DNA of 64,000 bases from Polynucleobacter sp. JS-JIR-5-A7 (GTDB taxonomy: Bacteria > Pseudomonadota > Gammaproteobacteria > Burkholderiales > Burkholderiaceae): the NCBI RefSeq assembly GCF_018687935.1, contig NZ_CP061308.1, positions 1,234,048 to 1,298,047 on the forward strand, written 5' to 3'. The translations under genes and the position numbers were made by a program. Under the pieces are notes generated by a model, which did not search any database, was not told the DNA's origin, and saw nothing but the letters and a program-made list of their open reading frames with translations. Each line of letters starts with the position of its first letter. The stretch's first letter is position 1. Shown here one piece after another: positions 17,746 to 26,583 of the stretch.

Positions 17746-19189
17746 CTATCCCCAGTTCCTGCAATTTTCTGGTAATGGTATTACGTCCAATGCCCAGACG
17801 CTGCGCGGCTTCAACCCGACGACCCCGCGTGACCTCCAAGGCAGCCATCAACACCGCTTTCTCAAAACGTGAGCATAGTGCATCGTAAACCTCTTTATCA
17901 CCATCCTGTAGCATTTTGACCGCCAAGCGACCAAGAGCACTCTCCCAATCACCAGAACTAGATTTAGCTGTTGCAGGACTGCTTGGCGACGATTCACCAT
18001 GCAAGACCAGAGGCTGCTCGCTAGCCTGGGCAACAATATCTGCAGGAAGATCACCTACACCAATGACGCTGGCTGGGGTCATCACAGTTAACCAGTGACA
18101 GAGATTCTCAAGCTGACGCACATTGCCTGGAAAAGGCATCGCACTCATTTCTTTCAGAACTTCATCTGACAGTTTTTTAGGCTCGACTCCTAAAGACTTT
18201 GCACAAGTGAGCATGAAGTGTCTTGCCAAAATCGGAATATCTTCACTACGCTCACGTAAGGATGGCATACGCAAACGAATGACATTAAGACGATGCATCA
18301 AATCTTCGCGAAAGAATCCTGCTGCAACTCGCTGCTCAAGATTCTGATGGGTAGATGCAATGATGCGAACATTCGCTTTAATCGGATCTTGGCCACCGAG
18401 GCGATAGAAATGACCATCGGTCAAAACACGCAAGAGTCTGGTTTGTAAGTCGAACGGTAGATCTCCAATCTCGCCTAAGAACAATGTGCCACCGTCTGCT
18501 TGCTCGAAGCGACCCCGACGCAAGGTCTGCGCCCCTGGGAAAGCGCCACGCTCATGACCAAATAACTCTGATTCAAGCAGGTCTTTTGGAACAGCAGAAG
18601 TACTTAAGGATATAAAAGGACCTTTTGCTCTAGGGCTGTGCTTATGCAAAGCGTGGGCTACCAGCTCTTTACCTGCACCAGACTCACCGGTGATTAAGAC
18701 CGTTGCATGGGATTGCGCCAAACGACCAATCGCACGGAAGATCTCTTGCATTGCAGGTGCTTGACCAATAATCTCGGTGGATTCTTGTCTCCAAGCGCCA
18801 AGTTCCTTGTTGCCTGACTCACTGCGAATGCCCTGCTCTACTGCACGATGAATCAGCTCGACTGCTTTCTCGATATCAAACGGTTTGGTGAGATATTCAA
18901 ATGCACCGCCTTGGAATGAAGATACCGCAGAATCTAAATCCGAGTAAGCCGTCATAATGATGACGGGCAAGTTTGGATGGCTCGCTTTGACATGTTGCAA
19001 TAAATCCAAGCCATTACCGCGCGGCATGCGAATGTCAGAAATCAATACCTGCGGGGTCTCTTTTTCCAAAGCATTTAGCACATCATTTGGGTTAGAGAAG
19101 CTCTTATGCGGAATGTTTTCTCGCGCTAAGGCTTTTTCTAAAACCCAACGAATTGATTGGTCATCGTCGACGATCCAAATTGGTTTCAT
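17738..19189 (-). CDS. glnG: Nitrogen response regulator NtrC with degenerate sigma-54 activation motifs
   Basis: The NtrC of the glnA-ntrB-ntrC operon, 483 residues. The receiver domain is intact (WIVDDDQSIRW, acceptor Asp in ISDIRMP, Lys in TKPF). The AAA+ domain has a normal Walker A (GESGAGKE) and Arg-finger region (LRERSEDIP). The C-terminal Fis-type helix-turn-helix is intact (EAAQRLGIGRNTITRKL). Two hallmark motifs are altered. The sigma-54 contact loop reads GAFPGA at residues 215-220 instead of GAFTGA, and Walker B reads FLGEIGD, with Gly239 replacing the catalytic Asp. Both were checked at the codon level (CCA at 18538-18536, GGC at 18475-18473). In well-studied homologues each change would block ATP-driven sigma-54 activation. 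DNA binding should be preserved. Confidence 0.95.
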   Translation of the reverse strand: MKPIWIVDDDQSIRWVLEKALARENIPHKSFSNPNDVLNALEKETPQVLISDIRMPRGNGLDLLQHVKASHPNLPVIIMTAYSDLDSAVSSFQGGAFEYLTKPFDIEKAVELIHRAVEQGIRSESGNKELGAWRQESTEIIGQAPAMQEIFRAIGRLAQSHATVLITGESGAGKELVAHALHKHSPRAKGPFISLSTSAVPKDLLESELFGHERGAFPGAQTLRRGRFEQADGGTLFLGEIGDLPFDLQTRLLRVLTDGHFYRLGGQDPIKANVRIIASTHQNLEQRVAAGFFREDLMHRLNVIRLRMPSLRERSEDIPILARHFMLTCAKSLGVEPKKLSDEVLKEMSAMPFPGNVRQLENLCHWLTVMTPASVIGVGDLPADIVAQASEQPLVLHGESSPSSPATAKSSSGDWESALGRLAVKMLQDGDKEVYDALCSRFEKAVLMAALEVTRGRRVEAAQRLGIGRNTITRKLQELGIDD

Positions 19190-20319
19190 GATGTTTTCTC
19201 CTGCCTACGGTATGGAATTTGAATATGAAAATCGGTACGTCCAGGGCGACTTTCGCAAGCGATAAAGCCCCGGTGTTGTTGAACAAAGGTTTGCGCTAAA
19301 GTTAAACCTAAACCACTACCCCCTTCTCGCCCAGAAACTAATGGGAAGAAGATGCGTTCAATGATTTCTTCTGGAATGCCAGGGCCGTTATCAATCACAT
19401 GCAGATCCATCGCTAACTTATAGCGTTGCTTCGCAATCGTGACGGAACGAGCGACCCGGGTTTTTAATTCGATTTGTGCAACACCCTGGGTGATTTCTTC
19501 AGAAAGGGCTTGGGCTGCGTTGTGCACAATATTGAGTACTGCTTGTATCAGTTGTTCACGATCCCCCATAACATCAGGCAAGCTAGTGTCATAGTTACGA
19601 ATAATCCTTAAGCCCTTGGGGAACTCTGCCAACACCAAACTCCGCACCCGCTCCAGTGCTTCGTGGACATTAAAGGCCTCCATAACATGAGCCTTACGGT
19701 GTGGTGCTAAAAGACGATCTACCAAAGTTTGTAGACGATCAGACTCTTTGATGATGACCTGCGTGTATTCATGCAAACCTTTTTCAGACAACTCAAACTC
19801 CAAGAGCTGAGCTGCCCCACGAATACCACCTAATGGGTTTTTAATCTCATGTGCCAAATTGCGCATGAGCTGTTTATTAGCTTCGACTTGCTGCGTCACA
19901 CGCTCATCGCGTTCACTACGCAGCTGTTGATCAATGGGGAACCATTCCATCATGATCAAAACAGGGTCTTCCAAAGCTGCTATCACTACGTGAGCCGGAA
20001 TAGAATCTTGGTGAATACTTCCTGGCAAGGAATGCAAGACCATCTCTTGGCGTTGAGCCGATACATGGCCGAGCTTCACTTCGGTAATCATGCTATTCAG
20101 AGCCGTGTTATCGCCAAATAGGTCGAACACAGATTGACCCTCAAGTGATTTACGCGAGAGATCCAAAGCTGACTCGGCAGCCGGATTCACATAAACCAAT
20201 TGTTGGTTCTCCGCCTCAAAAACCACGATGGCATTGGGCATCTGATCGAGCAATGTCGGAAAAAAAGGAGCAGCCGAAGCTGCTCCCTTGAACGAATTGC
20301 GCAACAAACCTGCGCTCAA
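19186..20319 (-). CDS. glnL: Nitrogen regulation sensor kinase NtrB
   Basis: The cytoplasmic histidine kinase that phosphorylates NtrC in response to PII. The 377 residues hold an N-terminal PAS domain (VFEAENQQLVYVNPAAE near 34-50), the H-box LAHEIKNPLGGIRG with phospho-His, and a HATPase domain with NIVHNAAQAL, DNGPGIPEEI and GGSGLGLTLAQ. All catalytic boxes look normal, in contrast with its partner NtrC. It overlaps ntrC by 4 bases and follows glnA by 14 bases, with no room for a terminator. Confidence 0.96.
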   Translation of the reverse strand: MSAGLLRNSFKGAASAAPFFPTLLDQMPNAIVVFEAENQQLVYVNPAAESALDLSRKSLEGQSVFDLFGDNTALNSMITEVKLGHVSAQRQEMVLHSLPGSIHQDSIPAHVVIAALEDPVLIMMEWFPIDQQLRSERDERVTQQVEANKQLMRNLAHEIKNPLGGIRGAAQLLEFELSEKGLHEYTQVIIKESDRLQTLVDRLLAPHRKAHVMEAFNVHEALERVRSLVLAEFPKGLRIIRNYDTSLPDVMGDREQLIQAVLNIVHNAAQALSEEITQGVAQIELKTRVARSVTIAKQRYKLAMDLHVIDNGPGIPEEIIERIFFPLVSGREGGSGLGLTLAQTFVQQHRGFIACESRPGRTDFHIQIPYRRQEKTS

Positions 20320-20333
20320 GTTCTTTCCTTCGC

Positions 20334-21749
20334 TTACAGGGAGTAATACATATCAAATTCGATTGGATGGGTAGTCATACGGAAACGTGTGACATCTTCC
20401 ATCTTCAAATTGATATAGGCATCAATCATAGACTCTGTAAATACACCACCGCGGGTCAAGAACTCATGATCTTTTTCGAGTGCTGCCAAAGCTTCTTCCA
20501 AGCTTGCGCAAACGGTTGGGATCTTTGCATCTTCTTCTGGTGGCAAGTCATACAAGTTCTTGTCAGCAGCTTCACCTGGGTGAATCTTATTCTGGACGCC
20601 GTCCAAACCAGCCATCAACAAGGCTGAGAATGCCAAGTATGGGTTTGCCAATGGATCTGGGAAACGGGTTTCGATACGACGACCCTTAGGACTTGGAACG
20701 TGTGGAATACGAATAGAAGCAGAACGGTTGCGTGCTGAGTATGCCAACTTTACGGGGGCTTCAAAGCCTGGAACCAAACGCTTGTATGAGTTTGTACCTG
20801 GGTTGGTAATAGCGTTCAATGCTTTAGCGTGCTTAATAATGCCGCCGATGTAGTAGAGTGCAAACTCTGACAAACCTGCGTAACCATTACCAGCAAACAA
20901 GTTTTCGCCATTCTTCCAAACAGATTGGTGCACGTGCATACCAGAACCGTTATCGCCCACTACTGGCTTAGGCATGAAGGTTGCAGTCTTGCCATAAGCA
21001 TGCGCAACATTTTGTACTACATACTTTTGCCAGATAGTCCAGTCAGCGCGTTGAGTCAATGTGCTGAACTTGGTACCCAATTCGTTTTGACCTTGACCAG
21101 CAACTTCATGGTGGTGAACTTCAACCGGTATGCCCAATGATTCGAGAATCAAACACATTTCAGAACGCATATCTTGGAATGTATCTACTGGAGCAACTGG
21201 GAAGTAGCCGCCTTTTTTACCTGGACGGTGACCAGTGTTACCACCTTCAACTTCAAGGCCTGATGACCATGGCGCTTCTTCAGAATCAATCTTCACGAAG
21301 CAGCCCTGCATGTCAGCGCCCCAACGCACGCCATCAAAAATAAAGAACTCTGGCTCTGGACCAAAGTAAGCTGCATCACCTAAACCAGAGCTCTTCAAAT
21401 AGGCTTCAGCACGCTTTGCAATAGAACGTGGATCACGGTCATAGCCTTTACCATCTGATGGCTCGATCACATCACATGTGATTACCAAGGTAGGCTCTTC
21501 ATAGAATGGGTCGATATAGCAAGCAGTTGGGTCTGGCATCAACAACATATCGGAAGCTTCAATACCCTTCCAACCAGCGATAGAGGAGCCGTCAAATGCA
21601 TGACCACTCTCAAATTTATCTTCGTTAAAAGCAGAGATAGGAACACTCGTATGTTGCTCTTTACCCTTTGTATCTACAAAGCGGAAATCAACGAAAGTAC
21701 ATTCTTTCTCTTTAACTAACTTCATCACATCAGCGACGGTCTTCGTCAT
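20334..21749 (-). CDS. glnA: Glutamine synthetase type I
   Basis: ATP-dependent ammonium assimilation into glutamine; a dodecameric cytoplasmic enzyme. From the ATG at 21749 it is 471 residues, the GlnA norm, and GAGGAG lies nine bases upstream; a longer frame to 21824 is leader sequence. Visible marks include FDGSSIAGWKGI, the metal-site EPEFFIFD, the ATP-site NGSGMHVHQS and the adenylylation Tyr in NLYDLPPEE, so control by GlnE is expected. The leader contains a 6-bp stem-loop (AGGCAT-N4-ATGCCT, 21813-21828). Two NtrC-type palindromes lie upstream. It is first in glnA-ntrB-ntrC-xthA. Confidence 0.98.
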   Translation of the reverse strand: MTKTVADVMKLVKEKECTFVDFRFVDTKGKEQHTSVPISAFNEDKFESGHAFDGSSIAGWKGIEASDMLLMPDPTACYIDPFYEEPTLVITCDVIEPSDGKGYDRDPRSIAKRAEAYLKSSGLGDAAYFGPEPEFFIFDGVRWGADMQGCFVKIDSEEAPWSSGLEVEGGNTGHRPGKKGGYFPVAPVDTFQDMRSEMCLILESLGIPVEVHHHEVAGQGQNELGTKFSTLTQRADWTIWQKYVVQNVAHAYGKTATFMPKPVVGDNGSGMHVHQSVWKNGENLFAGNGYAGLSEFALYYIGGIIKHAKALNAITNPGTNSYKRLVPGFEAPVKLAYSARNRSASIRIPHVPSPKGRRIETRFPDPLANPYLAFSALLMAGLDGVQNKIHPGEAADKNLYDLPPEEDAKIPTVCASLEEALAALEKDHEFLTRGGVFTESMIDAYINLKMEDVTRFRMTTHPIEFDMYYSL

Positions 21750-21877
21750 GCAAATCTCCTCTATAAACAAAACTCGGAATTCAAACTTAAGGCATACACC
21801 CTTGTTCATTCCAGGCATCAACATGCCTATTGGATGTATCTAATTTACTGAAGCAAACAACGGGGAATCCTCATTAT

Positions 21878-21948
21878 TGCACTAATTAAGTGCCTGATTA
21901 GCTCTTTGATCGCCTCTAAAAAGGATATTTGCACTACTTTAGTGCAAA
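21878..21948 (-). promoter_or_regulatory. Tandem NtrC-type operators upstream of glnA
   Basis: Site 1 (21928-21948) is a perfect palindrome, TTTGCACTA-N3-TAGTGCAAA. Site 2 (21878-21894) carries GCACT-N5-AGTGC. Both match the classical NtrC operator layout TGCAC-N7-GTGCA. Their centres are 52 bp apart, about five helical turns, and lie about 137 and 189 bp upstream of the glnA start. I found no GG-N10-GC (-24/-12) element between them and the gene. A weak -10-like TAAATT lies at 21842-21847. Confidence 0.75.
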
Positions 21949-21954
21949 ATTGAC

Positions 21955-22812
21955 CTAAGAAATTTCATGAATCTCATAGCCAAGCTCTTGGGTGCCCGCT
22001 CTTAGGGCAATCCACGCATTTTCTAATAAATTGGCATTGCCCTTGATACCCAATTCAATATGCCGCTGGGCATACACACCGCCCTTAGTAGCATCACCCA
22101 CAGACGGCAGGCTAAAGACCTTCACGCCTGGGAAGTTAGCTTCTATGCGTTCCATCAGCGGGGTTAAGGTGGACTCAATACCCTTGGGCACAATGAAACT
22201 TTGTTCTGCCCAGTTTTCTTGATGAAAGAGATCTTGGTAATGGGTATCTAGACACCAAGCCATCATGGGGGCGGCCATCACCGGAAAGCCCGGAACAAAA
22301 TGATGTTCCCGAATCCGAAAGCCAGGGATCTGGTTATAGGGATTTGGGATGATGTCACTACCCAGTGGAAACTCACCCATCTTGAAGCGGTGTTGATTTT
22401 CTGGAGTATTCAAATCGGCTTTGATTGGATCACCCTCTGCCATAGACTGAATGCGACCAGCAATGAGCTCTTGCGCCTTCGGATGCAATGCGGTTTTTGT
22501 ACCTAGTGCTAAGGCAGCACATTGGCGCGTATGATCGTCTGGAGTCGCACCAATACCGCCCGTACTAAACACCACATCGCCGCTGGCAAAACTTTGCTTG
22601 AGGGTTGCTGTAATTTGCTCTGGATCATCGGCAACATACTTTGCCCACGAAAGACTCAAGCCCCGTTCATTGAGGAGTTCAATGAGCTTACTCATGTGCT
22701 TATCTTGACGACGACCTGACAAGATCTCGTCGCCGATCACGATTAAGCCAAATCGTCTTGTGACCCCCTCTGTCGAGGCATCCACTGCTACTGTTTTGAT
22801 GACATCATCCAT
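21955..22812 (-). CDS. CinA-type molybdopterin-binding domain protein
   Basis: A 285-residue protein of the competence/damage-inducible protein A family (MoaB/MogA-like domain). Evidence: RFGLIVIGDEILSGRRQDKH at the N-terminus, FSTGGIGATPDDHTR in the middle and the later FPVMAAPM segment. Only the N-terminal MoCF-type domain is present; the C-terminal amidase (PncC) domain of full-length CinA is absent. Full-length homologues act on NMN or ADP-ribose, but the role of the single-domain form is uncertain. The start overlaps the end of the EI24 gene by 8 bases. Confidence 0.85.
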   Translation of the reverse strand: MDDVIKTVAVDASTEGVTRRFGLIVIGDEILSGRRQDKHMSKLIELLNERGLSLSWAKYVADDPEQITATLKQSFASGDVVFSTGGIGATPDDHTRQCAALALGTKTALHPKAQELIAGRIQSMAEGDPIKADLNTPENQHRFKMGEFPLGSDIIPNPYNQIPGFRIREHHFVPGFPVMAAPMMAWCLDTHYQDLFHQENWAEQSFIVPKGIESTLTPLMERIEANFPGVKVFSLPSVGDATKGGVYAQRHIELGIKGNANLLENAWIALRAGTQELGYEIHEIS

Positions 22813-23674
22813 GGTATGGAAGTTCCGAATCTACTAAGCGGGTTTCTACTGTTAATGATTTTTCTAACTCTTCTTGTCTCAGCGTTTGCAGCGCATCTAA
22901 TAGAAAATGGCTAAACCATAAAGCAGCAAACACAAAAATGAGAGAGTACACCCAAAGGGCTACAAAACTCACTACTGGAAACAATACCAAGGCTAACGCA
23001 GAAGTAGCCCAGAAGAATGTGGGTACAGCGCCGAGCATGCCCGAGATCACACCCATAGTGAGTAATGACCATCGATATTTTTCTATTAGAAGATCGCGCT
23101 CTTCGGTGCTGGCATGCTTAGCTAAGACATCATATGACATGAGGCGCATTGTCAACCAACCCCATAAGAGCGGTGGTAACACAGCTACGAGCGGAGGAAC
23201 CCACCACACTGGCAAGGTCAGCATCACTAACACTAAACAGATCAGCGCAGACCATAAGGTATACATCAAGCTACCAAAGAGTCCGCCGCCACGCTTTGCT
23301 TCCAAACCATGATACGCAGATTGTCGAGCTACGATCCTAACAATTGCTGGCACGGTTGAGAAGGCGATAAACACTAAGAGGCTGATCGTGATCAGAGGAA
23401 TGATCAACATAACAAAAAATAGTGGGGCGATCCAAGCTCTGGCATTTTCAAAGCCAGCCCAAATCAGACCTTCTTGGATCCAGCTCGTGAAAATGGAAGC
23501 CGTGAGGAAAATACTCAATGCTTCCAGCGCTGGGGTCCAAGCAAGCCAAATGAGACTACCCCATACAACGGAAACAATCAGAAATGGTCGCAGACTGAGC
23601 CACAGCATGCGTGGATGCATCGTTCCCACCAGTGCAAGTCCAAACGATTTAAATACTTGCTGCAATCCAACCAT
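22805..23674 (-). CDS. EI24/CysZ-like multi-pass membrane protein
   Basis: About 289 residues from the ATG at 23674, which has AGGAG six bases upstream; a longer frame to 23749 overlaps the preceding gene and is unlikely. The protein has about five to six hydrophobic segments, beginning FLIVSVVWGSLIWLAW, with long amphipathic stretches between them, and fits the EI24 / DUF540 family that includes the sulfate permease CysZ. No sulfate genes are nearby, so the transported ligand is not clear. It lies in a tight minus-strand cluster between the fatty acid hydroxylase-like gene and cinA. Confidence 0.8.
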   Translation of the reverse strand: MVGLQQVFKSFGLALVGTMHPRMLWLSLRPFLIVSVVWGSLIWLAWTPALEALSIFLTASIFTSWIQEGLIWAGFENARAWIAPLFFVMLIIPLITISLLVFIAFSTVPAIVRIVARQSAYHGLEAKRGGGLFGSLMYTLWSALICLVLVMLTLPVWWVPPLVAVLPPLLWGWLTMRLMSYDVLAKHASTEERDLLIEKYRWSLLTMGVISGMLGAVPTFFWATSALALVLFPVVSFVALWVYSLIFVFAALWFSHFLLDALQTLRQEELEKSLTVETRLVDSELPYHG

Positions 23675-23703
23675 AAAACTCCTATGACATACCTTGGGTA
23701 TGT

Positions 23704-24675
23704 TTACTTTGGTAATAACTCTCTGAATGCGTGTACCAAACCCTGCCACTGCTGAGTAATGACATTTTGCGAAACCGTTAAGTTTCGCACGCCTGTGGGA
23801 TAAACCGTCTTAGGAAAAATCGCCGTCCTAAACAACATATCCCACCAGGGAAAAAGAATGCCAAAGTTACAGCCGCCCAGTACTCCAGGCTTACCAATGG
23901 CCTCATGACCATAGCCCACGGCATGATGCATGCGGTGATACATCGGTGAAATCAAGAGATAGCGCGCAGGTCCTAAGTGAATCTTGATATTGGCATGCTG
24001 CCAACTTTGAATAAATTGGCTCAGGGCCACGAGTGCAATAAATTGACCAGGAGATACTCCAAACAAGAGTGCAAAAAATGCCATAAATACTGCACGCATG
24101 ATGTCGTCTAACAGATGATTACGATTATCAGACCAAGCCGTCATTACTGTTTGACTGTGATGCAAGGCATGCAACTGCCACCACCAGTTAAACGAGTGGG
24201 CTGCACGATGGTAAAGATAATCGACAAAGTCAAGCAAGATCAGATAAAGCAGAAAGCTCACCACTGGTATCGAGGTAACTCCAGGCCACCAAGACTCTAC
24301 ATTGAAACGATCAAACCGAAAATCGTGCAAGATCGAATCGACCTCAAAGAAAAATCCAGATAAGGTAATGAAGATCAAGCCATGAAAAATCCCCAGCCGA
24401 TGAAACAAGGTGTAGAAAACATCCGCCTTGCTTGCAATAGCAAAGCGATCTTGCGCTTCTGCAGGATGAAAGCGTTCCCAAGTGCGGAGCACAACCATGA
24501 TAAGAAAGATTTGAATACAGCCAAACAGAAACCAATCCATGCCATCAAATACATCCTCGGCCCACGACATCAGATCAAATTGATACAACAATGGCCCTAC
24601 CAGGGTCGAAAAAATCCACTCTTGTAGACTGCCATAGGCGTTTGAGATTGCAGAGGTGATAAAGTTTAAATCCAT
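23704..24675 (-). CDS. Sterol desaturase / fatty acid hydroxylase family di-iron membrane enzyme
   Basis: A 323-residue integral membrane protein with the three His clusters of the family: HRAAH (near residue 157), HALHHS (near 172) and HRMHH (near 246), which together ligate a di-iron centre. At least four hydrophobic helices flank them. Members hydroxylate or desaturate lipids, sterols, hopanoids or carotenoids. The substrate here cannot be deduced. It lies three bases after the polysaccharide deacetylase gene, so the two are co-transcribed, which hints at envelope modification. Confidence 0.88.
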   Translation of the reverse strand: MDLNFITSAISNAYGSLQEWIFSTLVGPLLYQFDLMSWAEDVFDGMDWFLFGCIQIFLIMVVLRTWERFHPAEAQDRFAIASKADVFYTLFHRLGIFHGLIFITLSGFFFEVDSILHDFRFDRFNVESWWPGVTSIPVVSFLLYLILLDFVDYLYHRAAHSFNWWWQLHALHHSQTVMTAWSDNRNHLLDDIMRAVFMAFFALLFGVSPGQFIALVALSQFIQSWQHANIKIHLGPARYLLISPMYHRMHHAVGYGHEAIGKPGVLGGCNFGILFPWWDMLFRTAIFPKTVYPTGVRNLTVSQNVITQQWQGLVHAFRELLPK

Positions 24676-24678
24676 GCT

Positions 24679-25479
24679 TTATTTTGACTGATCTGCAGAT
24701 TTTTTGTGCGCCGCAGGCAATAGACCAAAACAAAAGCCGCGTTGCTTGAGATTGATGATCAATTGCTCTAGTACTGCGGGTACCCAGGGGTCTTTTCTGG
24801 ACCAAATACCAAGGTGCGCCATAGTGATGTCGCCATCCTGAATATCACGACTCGCCTTCTGCAAGAGCCCAGCGTTAGGGTACTTATCAGAAGGGAGCTC
24901 ATCCCCCAAGAAACCAGCGGGGGCCCAGCCAATGTGTTGATAGCCACACATCTCCCCCATCCGAATCAAAGTTGGTGAGGTTTTACCTCCAGGAGCACGC
25001 CAGATTTTTTGCAATGGTTGATTCGTCATCTCTTGGAAGCGTTGATCTACTCTGCGAATTTCCTTGCACATCGCGGCTTCGTTATAAAGCACCGTCATGC
25101 CAGCTTTAGGTCCAAATTGTGACTTTTCAAAAACCTCACCTTTGGGGCCGTCTTTGACAAAATATAGATGGTCGTATGTGTGACTACCAAAGTGATGACC
25201 TTCTTTGGCCAGTTCTTGCCAGAAGGGTTTCCAGGCATCGTCTAATGCAAAATCACCACGATAGGTTTTTTCATTCGCCAGAAAAAAAGTGGCTTTGATA
25301 TTTTGACGCTTCAAAATCTCATCAACCTGATGCGCAACTGACATATTGCCAGTATCAAATGTTAAATAGACTGTCTTGTTGCAACTGGATGTCTGTGCGC
25401 TAGAGCCGAATGAAAAACAGCCGAGCAAGAGCGCGGCTGTTAGATAAACGATGCGGTAAACGATGTGATTACGTTTCAT
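24679..25479 (-). CDS. Polysaccharide deacetylase (NodB-like), exported
   Basis: About 266 residues from the ATG at 25479, chosen because AGGGGAG lies eight bases upstream and a signal peptide follows directly (hydrophobic core then FGSSAQTSS). NodB motifs: YLTFDTG (motif 1), SHTYDH giving the His-x3-His metal pair (motif 2), and WRAPGG (motif 3). The second Asp of the usual TFDDG, a metal ligand, is Thr. PdaA-type enzymes have Asn there and are active, so activity is still plausible. It should act on an exported glycan or peptidoglycan. It is followed three bases later by the hydroxylase gene. Confidence 0.85.
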   Translation of the reverse strand: MKRNHIVYRIVYLTAALLLGCFSFGSSAQTSSCNKTVYLTFDTGNMSVAHQVDEILKRQNIKATFFLANEKTYRGDFALDDAWKPFWQELAKEGHHFGSHTYDHLYFVKDGPKGEVFEKSQFGPKAGMTVLYNEAAMCKEIRRVDQRFQEMTNQPLQKIWRAPGGKTSPTLIRMGEMCGYQHIGWAPAGFLGDELPSDKYPNAGLLQKASRDIQDGDITMAHLGIWSRKDPWVPAVLEQLIINLKQRGFCFGLLPAAHKKSADQSK

Positions 25480-25492
25480 CAAAGAACTCCCC

Positions 25493-26533
25493 TTACTCCC
25501 ATGGAGCCCTAGGGTAGAAAAATACACCGTGAGGAGATCTTCCCACTGGGATGACGCTCACCAACTTCATCGTGGGTATATCAATTACCCCCGCTTTTTT
25601 TGCAAAACGGAAAGTCACCCACAAGCTTTTGCCGTCAGGAGTAATTTCCATATCATCTGGACCAGACGGAAGACCAGTAATATCACTCTCCTTCTCGAGA
25701 GTTTGCATATTGATCAAGCTGATCGTAGAAGCAATGCGGTTGCTTACAAAGACATACTTTTTATCCCCTAAAGGACGGAAGTTATGTGCACCCTTGCCGG
25801 TATAGATTCGCTTAACTTCCTTGCGAGCTTTCCAGTCAATCACTTGTACGAAATCTTCGCCGGTAATACCAACCAAAAGATATTGGTCGCCAGGTGTCAT
25901 CCACAAACCTGCAGGCACTTTGCCAGTAGGCATCACCCACAATACATTTTGAGTTTCAAGATCAATCGCTGCCAGTTCATTAGAGTCTTGCAATGTGATG
26001 AAGGCAATTTTGCTATCGGCAGTGAACGCAATATGACTTGGAGTCTTTCCCAACTTTACGGTCTTGGATAATTTCAGATCAGCGCCATTCGCTGCATATA
26101 TATCAACGCGATCTAATCGATTGCCATTGGCTACAAACCATTTGTGGTTTGGAGAGTAGCCAATTTGGTATGGGTCAATAATATTGAGCATACGCCCAGT
26201 GATCTCACCGCTTACAGGATTCATCAACACGACATCGTTACCTGCGGCATTGGCAACCAATAAAGTTTTTTGATCAGGCGTCATCATCAAGTGATGCGGC
26301 TCTTTGCCAATATAGGTGGTTTTAATAACACGGCGACTTGGCATATCTATCAAACTCACCGTAGCTTCACCTGAATTGAGCACCACTGCTAGTTTAGGTT
26401 GTGCCGGTAATGCTGGCACCACTCCAGTTGCGGACATTTCAGCGAATACTGGATAGGGTATTGAAGCAAAGGCAACTGAAACGGCAATAGTGCGAAAAGC
26501 TCTAATCTTGATAAATTTATGCATAAACCACAT
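25493..26533 (-). CDS. Exported YVTN-family beta-propeller protein
   Basis: About 346 residues with a signal peptide (positively charged start, hydrophobic stretch, cut near VFAEMS). The rest consists of repeating blades of the type TPDGKSLWVT and NPVSGEI, including TPDQKTLLVAN, NHKWFVAN, TADSKIAFIT and TPGDQYLLVG, typical of a seven-bladed YVTN/lactonase-like propeller. The start could be the ATG at 26533 or the one at 26524. Function unknown; such propellers often serve as periplasmic scaffolds or redox partners. It precedes the deacetylase gene by about 13 bases. Confidence 0.82.
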   Translation of the reverse strand: MWFMHKFIKIRAFRTIAVSVAFASIPYPVFAEMSATGVVPALPAQPKLAVVLNSGEATVSLIDMPSRRVIKTTYIGKEPHHLMMTPDQKTLLVANAAGNDVVLMNPVSGEITGRMLNIIDPYQIGYSPNHKWFVANGNRLDRVDIYAANGADLKLSKTVKLGKTPSHIAFTADSKIAFITLQDSNELAAIDLETQNVLWVMPTGKVPAGLWMTPGDQYLLVGITGEDFVQVIDWKARKEVKRIYTGKGAHNFRPLGDKKYVFVSNRIASTISLINMQTLEKESDITGLPSGPDDMEITPDGKSLWVTFRFAKKAGVIDIPTMKLVSVIPVGRSPHGVFFYPRAPWE

Positions 26534-26583
26534 TGTAAGCAATGGAGAGAGTCAAAAGACCCCTAATAAGCAGTGGAATTGAT

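Noticed and set aside
21877..21894. The second NtrC palindrome read as a -24/-12 promoter (GGCAC followed by TGC on the minus strand)
   Set aside because: The GG to GC spacing is 12 rather than 10 bases, which does not support sigma-54 binding.
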